Assembly: GCA_947477745.1 (NCBI GenBank)
Contig: CANJUF010000027.1
Coordinates: 1 to 44,197 of the forward strand
Source: Sphingomonadaceae bacterium
GTDB taxonomy: Bacteria > Pseudomonadota > Alphaproteobacteria > Sphingomonadales > Sphingomonadaceae
Length of the DNA stretch: 44,197 bases
Direction: 5' to 3'
Shown: positions 24,606 to 32,869 of the stretch, one piece after another
Layout: the number at the start of each line of letters is the position of its first letter
How positions within the stretch are numbered: position 1 is the first letter of the stretch
Notes under the pieces: generated by a model
The model's database searches: none
What the model saw: only the letters and a program-made list of their open reading frames with translations
Told to the model about the DNA's origin: nothing
Position numbers and translations under genes: made by a program

Positions 24606-25916
24606 TCAGCGCAGCACCACCGGCAGCGAGGTCATCCCGCGATGCTCGAGCCCGCCATAGACCGGCGCGGGCTGATCGGGATCGAGCCGCATGTTGGGGA
24701 AGCGGTCCATCAGGCCGTTGATGGCGATCACCATCTCCTGCTTGGCGACATCCATGCCCAGGCAGCGGTGCGGCCCGAAGCCGAAGCCCATGTGGTGCTC
24801 CTTCTTGCGGAAGATGTCGTAAGCGGTCGGGTTCTCGAACACTTCGGGATCGTGGTTGGCCGTGCCGAGGCAGAGCTGGATCTGCGAATTGGCGGGAATG
24901 AACACGCCCGCGACTTCGGCATCGGCCACGCACAGGCGCGGAAACACCGGGTCGGTCGCGCGCCAGCGCAGGCTTTCGTCGACGGCCTGTTCGATCAGCG
25001 TGCGGTCTTCGCGGCAGGCTTCCCAGAAGTGATAGTGCGATAGCAGCGCGTGAATGGTGATGCCAAGCTGGCGCCAGGTCGTGCCGCCGCCCGCGAAAAT
25101 CACCAGCTTGCAGAACGCAAAGATCTCTTCCTTGGTCAGCTTGCGCTTCGAGCCGTCGTCCTCGGTGACGTCATTGTCCATCAGGCTGGAAATGACATTG
25201 TCGCCCGGTTCGCGCAGGTTGGTCTCGACCATCTCATCGAGCACGCGGTCGACATACTGGAACGAGGCCATCCGGTCCTCGATCGGCGTATCCGCCGAAC
25301 CGAACGAACCCCTGTGCAAGTGAAACCGGAAATCGATGACGCTTGAGCCTTCAAGGCCGATCGCCCGCGTGACCACCGCCATCGGCAAGGGGGCGCACAG
25401 GTTTGCGTTCAGGTCGCAGCGGCTGTCGCCCGTGCGATTGATCCGGTCGAGCAGGACGTCAACCGTGTCCTGGACGAAGCGCGCGTTCCACCAGCCGAGC
25501 ACGCGCGGGCGCTTGAACAGCGGCTGGGCCGTGGCGCGCAGCCGCTTGTGCTGCTTGCCGACCATCGACAGGATCGTTGGGCCGATCATCTGGACGATGT
25601 TCATCTTCTGATAGCCCTCGGACGAGAACAGCGTGTTCTCGCGCCAGCCGATCTCGTTCGCGCGGTAGGAGTAGAAGGTGAAGACCTTGTCCGCGCCCTT
25701 CATGTCGAACGTGCCGCCGGGCAGGCCGAGGTGCGAGCGCATCGTGCCTTCCTGCACCGCGCCCTTCGCCGCCACGGCGTTGAGATCGTCGGTATAGTCC
25801 TTGTTCTCTTCCGAACCGGCATTGATGCCTTGCTGGTTCACGTCGAACATCGCGTTGTATTCGGGATTGTCCGAAAACAGCGCGTCCTCGAGATTCCCTG
25901 CTGCCTTGGTCGCCAT
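24606..25916 (-). CDS. Cytochrome P450 with atypical I-helix
   Basis: A bacterial class I P450 of about 436 residues, soluble, needing a ferredoxin and reductase that are not encoded nearby. The ExxR pair is in DESLRW (about 314-317) and the haem ligand Cys is in FGFGPHRCLG (about 378-387). The I-helix reads FAGGGTTWRQ: the acidic residue that precedes the conserved Thr in most P450s is Gly here. Two in-frame ATGs compete; AGAGGTA is properly spaced only for the second, at 25916, so I use that one over 25922. The ALDH gene ends 18 bases upstream of the first ATG, so both share a transcript. Confidence 0.9.
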   Translation of the reverse strand: MATKAAGNLEDALFSDNPEYNAMFDVNQQGINAGSEENKDYTDDLNAVAAKGAVQEGTMRSHLGLPGGTFDMKGADKVFTFYSYRANEIGWRENTLFSSEGYQKMNIVQMIGPTILSMVGKQHKRLRATAQPLFKRPRVLGWWNARFVQDTVDVLLDRINRTGDSRCDLNANLCAPLPMAVVTRAIGLEGSSVIDFRFHLHRGSFGSADTPIEDRMASFQYVDRVLDEMVETNLREPGDNVISSLMDNDVTEDDGSKRKLTKEEIFAFCKLVIFAGGGTTWRQLGITIHALLSHYHFWEACREDRTLIEQAVDESLRWRATDPVFPRLCVADAEVAGVFIPANSQIQLCLGTANHDPEVFENPTAYDIFRKKEHHMGFGFGPHRCLGMDVAKQEMVIAINGLMDRFPNMRLDPDQPAPVYGGLEHRGMTSLPVVLR

Positions 25917-25940
25917 TGTCATTACCTCTGGATTCTGCGG

Positions 25941-27401
25941 CTAACCGCAGCCGATGTTCACGCTCGTCTGGATCTGGAATTCGCGCAGGCCTTCGACCCC
26001 GCGCTCGCGCCCGAGGCCGCTCATCTTGATGCCGCCGCTCGAAACGTAGCTCGACATGAAGCCGCCGTTGATGTTGACCGCGCCGGTGCGCAGGCGGAGC
26101 GCCACTTCAAGCGCCTTGGCGCGGTCAGCGCCGTGGACGTGGCCTGACAGGCCGAACTGCGTATCGTTCGCCATTTCGACCGCGTGATTGAGATCGCGGT
26201 AGCCGATGACACCCACCACCGGTCCGAAGATCTCCTCCTGCGCGGCGGGGTTCTTGTTATCGGGCAGGTCGAGCACGGTCGCTTCCCAGAAGAAACCCTT
26301 GTCCATGTGCGCGGGGCGCTTGCCGCCGGCGACCACAGTGCCGCCTGCCTCGACCGCGGCATTGGTGAAATGCTCGCAGCGCGCGCGCTGCGCCGCGCTG
26401 ATCACCGGGCCGAGCTGGGTCGCGGGATCGTCGGAGCGCCCGATCTTGAGGGCAGAGACCATCTTGGCCATGTTCTCGAGCACTTCGGCCTTGCGGTCTT
26501 CGGGCACGAAAATCCGGGTGCCAAGCACGCAGCCTTGTCCGGCATGCGAACCGCAGACCATCAGGCCCTGCATCGCGGCGGCATCGACCTTGTCGGGCAG
26601 GAAGATCTGCGCCGACTTGCCGCCGAGTTCGAGCACCAGCCGCTTCAGCGTCGGCGCGGCCTGCTGGGCAACCTTGACGCCCACCGCGCACGAGCCGGTG
26701 AAGCTGACGAGATCGACCGCGGGATGTTCGGACATGGTCTGGCCGCCCGCGATCCCTTCCTCGATCACGAGGTTGAACACGCCCGGCGGCAGGCCCGCTT
26801 CCTCGGCCGCCTCGGCAAAGACCATTGAGGACAACGGGGTGAGCGGATTGGGCCGCAGCACTACCGAATTGCCCGCCATCAGCGCGGGCACGACCTTCCA
26901 GAAGGCGGTGTAGAGCGGCACGTTGTATGCGGAAATCGCCGAAACCACGCCGACCGGCGACCAGCGCTTGACGCTTTGCACCTGGTAGTAGGGGGTCACC
27001 CGCTCGTGCATCGGCACCGGGTTGTCCTCGATCTCGGGCAGCTTGAGGAACATGTCGATGATGTCATCGGTCATGCGCAGCGGGCCATCGACCTGCGCCA
27101 TCATCACGAACGAGGAGATCGGGCATCCCGCCTCGTCGACCGCGAGCTTGCGCAGCTTGGCCTCGCGGCTGCGCATGGCCTCGCCGAAGCGGGTCATGGC
27201 CTTCGCGCGTTCCTTCATCGAAATGCCAGACCACTTGCCCTCGTCGAACGAGCGCCGAGCGGCGACGATCGCGGCATCGACCTGCGCCGCCGATACGCTG
27301 GCTACAGTGTCGACCGTGGTTTCGTCGGTAGGATTCTCGACCGCGAACTCCGCGCCCTCGCCCTTGACGAACTTGCCGTCGATATAACCCGAGTGTTCCA
27401 G
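25941..27401 (-). CDS. Aldehyde dehydrogenase, apparent CTG start
   Basis: A full-length aldehyde dehydrogenase of 486 residues if translation starts at CTG 27401. It has the ELGGKSAQIF block with the catalytic Glu, the active-site Cys in SHAGQGCVLG, and the EEIFGPVVGVIGY motif near the C-terminus. The first ATG of the frame is at 27218, but 61 residues of clear ALDH N-terminus lie upstream of it (GYIDGKFVKGEGAEFAVENP). Between 27219 and 27473 there is no ATG, GTG or TTG codon in frame. GGGAG lies seven bases before the CTG. It would oxidise an aldehyde made by the P450 or SDR of this cluster. Confidence 0.85.
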   Translation of the reverse strand: MEHSGYIDGKFVKGEGAEFAVENPTDETTVDTVASVSAAQVDAAIVAARRSFDEGKWSGISMKERAKAMTRFGEAMRSREAKLRKLAVDEAGCPISSFVMMAQVDGPLRMTDDIIDMFLKLPEIEDNPVPMHERVTPYYQVQSVKRWSPVGVVSAISAYNVPLYTAFWKVVPALMAGNSVVLRPNPLTPLSSMVFAEAAEEAGLPPGVFNLVIEEGIAGGQTMSEHPAVDLVSFTGSCAVGVKVAQQAAPTLKRLVLELGGKSAQIFLPDKVDAAAMQGLMVCGSHAGQGCVLGTRIFVPEDRKAEVLENMAKMVSALKIGRSDDPATQLGPVISAAQRARCEHFTNAAVEAGGTVVAGGKRPAHMDKGFFWEATVLDLPDNKNPAAQEEIFGPVVGVIGYRDLNHAVEMANDTQFGLSGHVHGADRAKALEVALRLRTGAVNINGGFMSSYVSSGGIKMSGLGRERGVEGLREFQIQTSVNIGCG

Positions 27402-27629
27402 AAGTCCGCTCCCACGAATTCGAAATGGCGAATTATTTTTCGCCTTTGAGATTACCTTTATTGTGCGCCGAGGTCAATCGCGCGCGCGAAGCCTTGCCAC
27501 CCGGCAAATCTGGCCGCTTCGCGCCGCCTGCGAAATACGGACTCGATGACCGCGCTGAAATCACATATCCCCTGCGCCAGCAACGAAGCGTGGGCAGTTA
27601 GCGCCGCGCAATCCGGGAGAGCAACCGAA
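27402..27629. promoter_or_regulatory. Divergent control region of the ALDH-P450 and hydrolase operons
   Basis: A 228-base gap between two transcripts that start in opposite directions. The part next to the ALDH gene (about 27418-27475) is distinctly AT-rich compared with the surrounding DNA and probably holds its promoter. I see no clear operator palindrome, and no regulator gene lies in the cluster. Confidence 0.4.
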
Positions 27630-28508
27630 ATGAGTCAGTCGATCACCATTCCTGCCGAGCGTGAGGGGCGCGAGGCTCCAGCCGATCTGGCCGAGCGCCG
27701 TGCGATGATGGCCAAGGCCGCCGAGGCGGGCATGATGCCAAAGCCGGTACGGCCGGTTGCCGAGGACGTGATCGACGGCGTGCGCACTCTCAACGTCACC
27801 CCCGATGGCAAGACGCCGCGCGGCTGGCTGCTGATGCTGCACGGCGGCGGCTACCGGCTGGGCAAGCCCGAAAACGACACCTGCTTCGCCGAGCGCCTTG
27901 CGGACCGCTGCCAGATCGCGGTGGTGCTGCCCGCCTATCGGCTCGCTCCGGAAAATCCGTTTCCGGCCGGTTTCAACGATGCGTGGAAGGCGCTTGTCGC
28001 ACTGCGCGCGCGGATCGGCGACGCGCCCCTGCTGGTCGGCGGCGATTCGGCGGGCGGCGGACTGGCGGCGGCTCTGGGTGTCTACGCCGCTGCCAGCGGA
28101 GGCCCGCGCATCGATGGCGCACTGCTGTTCTCGCCCTGGGTGGACATGACGATTACCGCCGCCTCGTTCAAGGAAAACGCGGAAAGCGATGTCCTCTTCC
28201 CCGAGGCATCCGCGCAGATGGCATCCGACACCTACATGCAGGGCTTCGACCTCAAGCATCCGTTGGCCTCGCCGCTGTTCGCGCACATCTCGGGTTTCCC
28301 GCCCGCTTTCATCAATGTCGGCAACGGCGAATCGCTGCGCGACGATTCGCTCTCGTTCCACGACAAGCTCATCGAAGCGGGCCTGCGCAGCGAATTGCTC
28401 GGCGTCGACGGCATGGAGCATGTCGCCCCGGTGCGCAGCGAAGAGCTGCCTGGCTCTGCCGAAAGCTTCGAGGCGACCGTGGCCTTCGTCAACAAGCTGC
28501 TGGGCTGA
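27630..28508 (+). CDS. Alpha/beta hydrolase, hormone-sensitive-lipase type
   Basis: A 292-residue esterase of the HSL (family IV) group. HGGGY at residues 71-75 forms the oxyanion hole, GDSAGG at 138-143 holds the nucleophile Ser140, and an Asp near 241 and a His near 266 (GMEHV) complete the triad. LPAYRLAPENPFPAG is the conserved stretch between the first two motifs. The start ATG 27630 follows GGGAGAG. The enzyme would hydrolyse a small ester or lactone, which would fit a Baeyer-Villiger product in this cluster. The next gene begins 10 bases later on the same strand. Confidence 0.9.
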   Translation: MSQSITIPAEREGREAPADLAERRAMMAKAAEAGMMPKPVRPVAEDVIDGVRTLNVTPDGKTPRGWLLMLHGGGYRLGKPENDTCFAERLADRCQIAVVLPAYRLAPENPFPAGFNDAWKALVALRARIGDAPLLVGGDSAGGGLAAALGVYAAASGGPRIDGALLFSPWVDMTITAASFKENAESDVLFPEASAQMASDTYMQGFDLKHPLASPLFAHISGFPPAFINVGNGESLRDDSLSFHDKLIEAGLRSELLGVDGMEHVAPVRSEELPGSAESFEATVAFVNKLLG

Positions 28509-28518
28509 GGGGCGGGCC

Positions 28519-29568
28519 ATGGCTTACCGCGTCGTCCACTGCGGCACCGGCAATGTCGGGCGCTACGCGCTCGAATCGGTGATCAACAACCCCGAGCTGG
28601 AACTGGTCGGCCACTATGTCAGCGATCCCGCCAAGGCCGGCAAGGATTCGGGTGAACTGATCGGGCTTGCGCCGACCGGCATCAAAGCGACCAACGACTG
28701 GGCGGAACTTGTCGCGCTGAAGGCCGATTGCCTCAACTATTTCGGCAACAGCACCGGCCGCGAGGACGAGGCGATCGAGGATCTCGTTCCGTTCCTCGAG
28801 GCGGGAACCAATGTCGTCACCTTTTCGGGCTTTGCCCTGGCCCATCCGGCGACGACCCCGCCCGCGCAGCGCAAGCTGATCGACGATGCCTGCGCCAAGG
28901 GGCAGAGCACCTGCTTTTTCACCGGCATCGATCCGGGCTGGGCGACGACCGATCTTGCCATCGCCGCGCTCGCCGCGGCCGACCAGATCGAATGCGTGCG
29001 CATGTCCGAGCTTGGCTATTTCGGCCAGTATTCGGCCGAAATGGCGATGCGCGACTATTTCGGGTTCGGGCGCGACGCCAGCTTCACGCCGGTCTTCGTC
29101 GCAGGTGGTTTCATCGAGAAGTACTGGTCGCCCACGCTGTACCAGCTTGCAGAAGTTCTCGGAGTCGAGATCGACGAAACCCGCCTCGTGTGGGACCGCG
29201 AGTTCGCCAAGCAGGACATCGAAACCGGGTTCGGCACGGTCAAGGCTGGCACCTGCTGCGTCGTCAATTTCGAGTTTCAGGCGCTGGTCGGCGGCAAGCC
29301 TGTGATCATTGTCGAGCATGTCGACTGCGTCAGCCGCGACATCGACCCGAAATGGAACCGGCCCCATGCGCCGGTCGACATGGCATACCGGATTTCGGTG
29401 ACCGGCAAGCCGAGTTTCGAGCTCGAACTGTCTTACGGCAAGCACAGCGGATTCCTCTCGGGCGCGCCGGTGATGAACGCGATTCCGGCGGTGTGCGCAG
29501 CCTCGCCCGGCCTCAAAGGCCCGCTCGACATCGAACGCTACTGGAGCCGGGGGCGTGTCTCGGTATAG
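28519..29568 (+). CDS. Dihydrodipicolinate reductase-like NAD(P)-binding protein, copy 1
   Basis: A 349-residue protein with a Rossmann domain (VVHCGTGNVGRYALESVINNPELELVG at the N-terminus) and a DapB-like beta-sheet second half. Unlike true DapB, it is too long and lacks a lysine-biosynthesis context; such proteins cluster with catabolic P450s and SDRs in actinobacteria and sphingomonads and are often mislabelled as dihydrodipicolinate reductase or amine dehydrogenase. FTGIDPGWATTDLAIAAL is the start of the C-terminal domain. A second member of the same length lies at 30899-31948. The reaction is unknown. Confidence 0.75.
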   Translation: MAYRVVHCGTGNVGRYALESVINNPELELVGHYVSDPAKAGKDSGELIGLAPTGIKATNDWAELVALKADCLNYFGNSTGREDEAIEDLVPFLEAGTNVVTFSGFALAHPATTPPAQRKLIDDACAKGQSTCFFTGIDPGWATTDLAIAALAAADQIECVRMSELGYFGQYSAEMAMRDYFGFGRDASFTPVFVAGGFIEKYWSPTLYQLAEVLGVEIDETRLVWDREFAKQDIETGFGTVKAGTCCVVNFEFQALVGGKPVIIVEHVDCVSRDIDPKWNRPHAPVDMAYRISVTGKPSFELELSYGKHSGFLSGAPVMNAIPAVCAASPGLKGPLDIERYWSRGRVSV

Positions 29569-29583
29569 CCATATTCCTCAATT

Positions 29584-30894
29584 ATGGGCTTGCCGATGAT
29601 GGACCAGGACCGCCGCGCATTCCTTGCCGCTACGGGCACGGCCTTTGCCGCCTTGCTGGCGAGCGGATGTGCTGCGCGCAGCCTTGCCGCCCCTGCCGCG
29701 AAGAGCCCCTATGGCGCGCTAGCACCCGATCCAGCGGGCCTGCTCGACTTGCCCTCCGGCTTTTCGTACCGCGTGATCGCGCGGCTCGGCGATGCCATGA
29801 CCGATGGCGGGAGCGTGCCCGACAATGCCGATGGCATGGGCTGCTTCGATCTGGGTGACGGCACCCTGGCGCTGGTGCGCAATCACGAACTCACCGCGCG
29901 GCAACAAAGCGGCGCCGCGCCTGCCGCTGGCTATGACCGGACTTCGGCTGGCAGGGTGCTGCACGGCGGCACGACCACGCAGGTGCTCGATGCCATTAGC
30001 CTCGCCACCGTGCGCCAGTATCGCTCGCTCGCAGGCACGATCCGCAACTGTGCGGGCGGCACCACGCCCTGGGGCTCATGGCTGAGCTGCGAGGAAGACA
30101 CCACCCGGGCGGGACGCGGCGTCGAGCGCGATCACGGCTGGGTGTTCGAGGTTCCGGCGAATGCGCCCGGACTTGTCGAAGCCGTGCCGCTCACCGCGAT
30201 GGGCCGCTTCAATCACGAGGCGGTGGCGGTCGATCCGGCCACCGGCATCGTCTATATGACCGAGGACCGTGACGAGGGCCTGCTCTATCGCTTCGTGCCG
30301 AACGAGCCGGGCAAACTGGCAAGCGGCGGCAGGCTGCAGGCGCTCGCCGCGCGCGGCCTCGAGGACAGCCGCAACTGGGAGGAACGGCGCTTGTCTCCGG
30401 GCAAGTCGCGGGCCGTGCGCTGGATCGATCTCGACCAGGTCGATAGCCCCGAGGACAACCTGCGCCGCCGCGGTGCTGCCAAGGGCGCGACGCTGTTTGC
30501 GCGCGGCGAAGGCATCCACATGGGCCGGCATGAACTGTATTTCTGCTGCACTTCGGGCGGCGCGGCGGGGCTGGGGCAGGTGTTCCGGCTGGTGCCGGGC
30601 GCGGACCGGCTCGAACTGTTCTTCGAAAGCCTGTCGAAAGAGCGGTTCAACTACGGCGACAACCTGACCGTGGCGCCGAACGGCCACCTGATCGTCTGCG
30701 AGGATCAGTATACCGCTGTCGTCGACAACCACCTGCGCGGCATCGCGCCCGATGGCGGCGTATATCCGCTGGCGCGGCTGCGCACCCAGACCGAACTGGC
30801 GGGCGCCTGCTTCTCGCCCGATGGCAGGACGCTGTTCGTCAATGCCTACAGTCCGGCTACGACGCTGGCGATCACCGGGCCGTGGGCGGCATAG
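29584..30894 (+). CDS. PhoX-like DUF839 protein with Tat-type lipoprotein signal
   Basis: A 436-residue exported protein of the PhoX/DUF839 beta-propeller family. The N-terminus (DQDRRAFLAATGTAFAALLASGC) has a twin-arginine-like pair and a lipobox ASGC, so it is probably exported folded through Tat and lipid-anchored. NHELTARQ, CAGGTTPWGSWLSCEED, GRFNHEAVAVDPATGIVYMTED and NLTVAPNGHLIVCED match PhoX blocks that bind metal ions. PhoX enzymes are calcium- and iron-dependent phosphatases; whether this is a phosphatase or a related esterase/lactonase is open. The neighbouring gene on the opposite strand ends 4 bases away. Confidence 0.82.
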   Translation: MGLPMMDQDRRAFLAATGTAFAALLASGCAARSLAAPAAKSPYGALAPDPAGLLDLPSGFSYRVIARLGDAMTDGGSVPDNADGMGCFDLGDGTLALVRNHELTARQQSGAAPAAGYDRTSAGRVLHGGTTTQVLDAISLATVRQYRSLAGTIRNCAGGTTPWGSWLSCEEDTTRAGRGVERDHGWVFEVPANAPGLVEAVPLTAMGRFNHEAVAVDPATGIVYMTEDRDEGLLYRFVPNEPGKLASGGRLQALAARGLEDSRNWEERRLSPGKSRAVRWIDLDQVDSPEDNLRRRGAAKGATLFARGEGIHMGRHELYFCCTSGGAAGLGQVFRLVPGADRLELFFESLSKERFNYGDNLTVAPNGHLIVCEDQYTAVVDNHLRGIAPDGGVYPLARLRTQTELAGACFSPDGRTLFVNAYSPATTLAITGPWAA

Positions 30895-30898
30895 CCCT

Positions 30899-31948
30899 TC
30901 AATCCAGCAGCAGCCCATCGCTTGCCACCGGCGCGGGAAAATCAAGCACCGTCAGCGCACCGGGTTTCGCCTCGATCAGGCGCGGAACCATGTTGATCGC
31001 GCGCACCGCGTTGAGATCGTGGCATGCCTTGCCCGGCTCGGTCCCTGCCGGCCAGCCGAAGGTGCAGACGATCGGCGGATCGCCGTCGATCTCGACTCTC
31101 CAGGCCGGTTCCTCGAGGCTCGTGCGCCAGCCGGGACCGTGATCGAGCCGGGTCGATTGCTCGGTCACCAGCCGTAAGAACTCGCGTCCGCCGGCGCGTG
31201 CCGAGAAGGTCCAGCGCACGCCTGCCGCCATGCCCTTGCGCACTTCAAGGCCGCTTGGCGACAGAACGTAATCTTCCGGAGCGATCGCGTATTCGACGTT
31301 CTCAAGCGTCACGCCTTGCCATTCCGCGCCCAGCGCATGGGCGATCATCCGGCTCGATTGCTCCATCGAGTGAGTCCAGCCCTGATTGATCGCCTCGGCA
31401 TGCGCGCCCTCGCCGGGCGGCAGGCCGACGCCCAGCACCTGAATCTGCACCGCCGACGGCCCCGAAGCCATGTCGTTGCGCTGCCACATGCGCAGCTGGC
31501 GAATGCGCCCGGTGTAGCCGGTGAGGAAAAGCGGCAGCACGTCGCTGATCAGGCCGGGAATGTTGCCGCCCGCGCACAGCGACACGCCGACCTTTTCCGC
31601 CGCGCTGCGCAGCCGGGCTTCCTCCGGCTGGCCTTCGAGGAACCATGCGCCCATGCCGGTGTAGAGGTTGATCCTGGCCTCGAGCAGCCGCGCATAGGCA
31701 TCCACGTCATAAGTCGCGCCGCACCAGATCGCGGCATCTGGTTTCAGCGCGATGATCTCGTCGAGGCTGGTCGTGGTGATCACGCCGTTCGGCGCGCCGC
31801 CGACCAGTTCGCCTGCATCCTTACCGGCTTTCTCGGGATAGTGAACCAGCACGCCCACCAGTTCGAGCTGTGGATGCCCCGCCAGCCTGCGCACGATTTC
31901 CGCGCCAACCGCCCCGGTGTAGCACTGCGCAACGCGATATCTTGCCAT
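30899..31948 (-). CDS. Dihydrodipicolinate reductase-like NAD(P)-binding protein, copy 2
   Basis: A 349-residue paralogue of the 28519 gene, with the same domain order. The N-terminal motif is modified (VAQCYTGAVGAEIVRRLAGHPQLELVG: Tyr-Thr-Gly-Ala in place of Gly-Thr-Gly-Asn). AGNIPGLISDVLPLFLTGY is the interdomain part. ATG 31948 is preceded by a strong GGGAGGGAAGG. It converges on the PhoX-like gene and is divergent from the SDR at 32006, with only 57 bases for both promoters. The two copies probably act on successive or alternative substrates. Confidence 0.75.
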   Translation of the reverse strand: MARYRVAQCYTGAVGAEIVRRLAGHPQLELVGVLVHYPEKAGKDAGELVGGAPNGVITTTSLDEIIALKPDAAIWCGATYDVDAYARLLEARINLYTGMGAWFLEGQPEEARLRSAAEKVGVSLCAGGNIPGLISDVLPLFLTGYTGRIRQLRMWQRNDMASGPSAVQIQVLGVGLPPGEGAHAEAINQGWTHSMEQSSRMIAHALGAEWQGVTLENVEYAIAPEDYVLSPSGLEVRKGMAAGVRWTFSARAGGREFLRLVTEQSTRLDHGPGWRTSLEEPAWRVEIDGDPPIVCTFGWPAGTEPGKACHDLNAVRAINMVPRLIEAKPGALTVLDFPAPVASDGLLLD

Positions 31949-32005
31949 GACCTTCCCTCCCTGCTGGCATATGTAATTGGTTAGACGATTCGGGAGGGAA
32001 CAGGA

Positions 32006-32824
32006 ATGCGCTTGAAAGACAAGGTCGCGGTCATCACCGGCGGCACCAAAGGCATCGGGCGGGTCACCGCAATTATGATGGCGCAGCAGGGCGCGAAGGT
32101 CGTGCTCACCGGCCGCACCGAGGAAGCCGGGCGCGAAGTCGAGGAACGCATCCGCGAGGTCGGCGGCACCGGCATGTTCGTGCGCGCCGACAACAAGATC
32201 GAGGCCGACATTTCCGGCGCGGTCCACAAGGCCGCAGAGGCCTACGGCCCGGTCACCGTGCTAATGAACAACGCCATTGCCAGCGACGATGTCGGCTCGG
32301 GCGGAGACAGTCACGTCCACGATCTCGACACCAATGTGCTCGACGAGATCATGAAGGCGGCGCTTTACGGCACCATTTGGGCAAGCAAGGCGGCGATCCC
32401 CTACATGCGCCAGGCGGGCGTGGGCTCGATCATCAACATCTCCGCATCATCGAGCGTCGGTTCGATCCCCGGGCGTCCGGCTTACCAGGCCTCCAAGGGA
32501 GCGATCAATTCGCTCACCCGGCAGATGGCCTTCGACTATGGCAAGGACGGCATCCGGGTGAACACCATCGTCGTCGGCTTCACCAATACCGGGAGCGAGA
32601 ACTTCCGCAGGATGCTGTCCGATCCGCAGATTAAGGGCGCTTTCGAAAAGCTCGTGCTGACGCCGTACTTGGGCGAATCCTCGGACATCGCCAACGGCGC
32701 GATCTACCTCGCCTCCGACGAAGCGAAATACGTCACCGGCACCATGCTGACGATCGATGGCGGCGCGCTGTGCCACCAGTCGCAGCCCGAGCTTGATTTC
32801 GTCGCCTTGCGGGCGCGTGGCTGA
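32006..32824 (+). CDS. SDR family oxidoreductase, catabolic cluster
   Basis: A 272-residue classical short-chain dehydrogenase. VITGGTKGIG lies at residues 9-18, MNNAIAS replaces the usual NNAG, and the Ser and YxxxK are in INISASSSVG and AYQASKGAI. GRTEE after the second strand (Arg in place of Asp) suggests NADP use, unlike the SDR at 20812. The start follows GGGAGGGAACAGGA. It ends the catabolic cluster; the next gene is the receptor on the opposite strand, 45 bases away. Confidence 0.9.
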   Translation: MRLKDKVAVITGGTKGIGRVTAIMMAQQGAKVVLTGRTEEAGREVEERIREVGGTGMFVRADNKIEADISGAVHKAAEAYGPVTVLMNNAIASDDVGSGGDSHVHDLDTNVLDEIMKAALYGTIWASKAAIPYMRQAGVGSIINISASSSVGSIPGRPAYQASKGAINSLTRQMAFDYGKDGIRVNTIVVGFTNTGSENFRRMLSDPQIKGAFEKLVLTPYLGESSDIANGAIYLASDEAKYVTGTMLTIDGGALCHQSQPELDFVALRARG

Positions 32825-32869
32825 GGAGGGACGCTGTTGTCAGCGCCTTCCGGGCGGTGGTTGGCTGCG

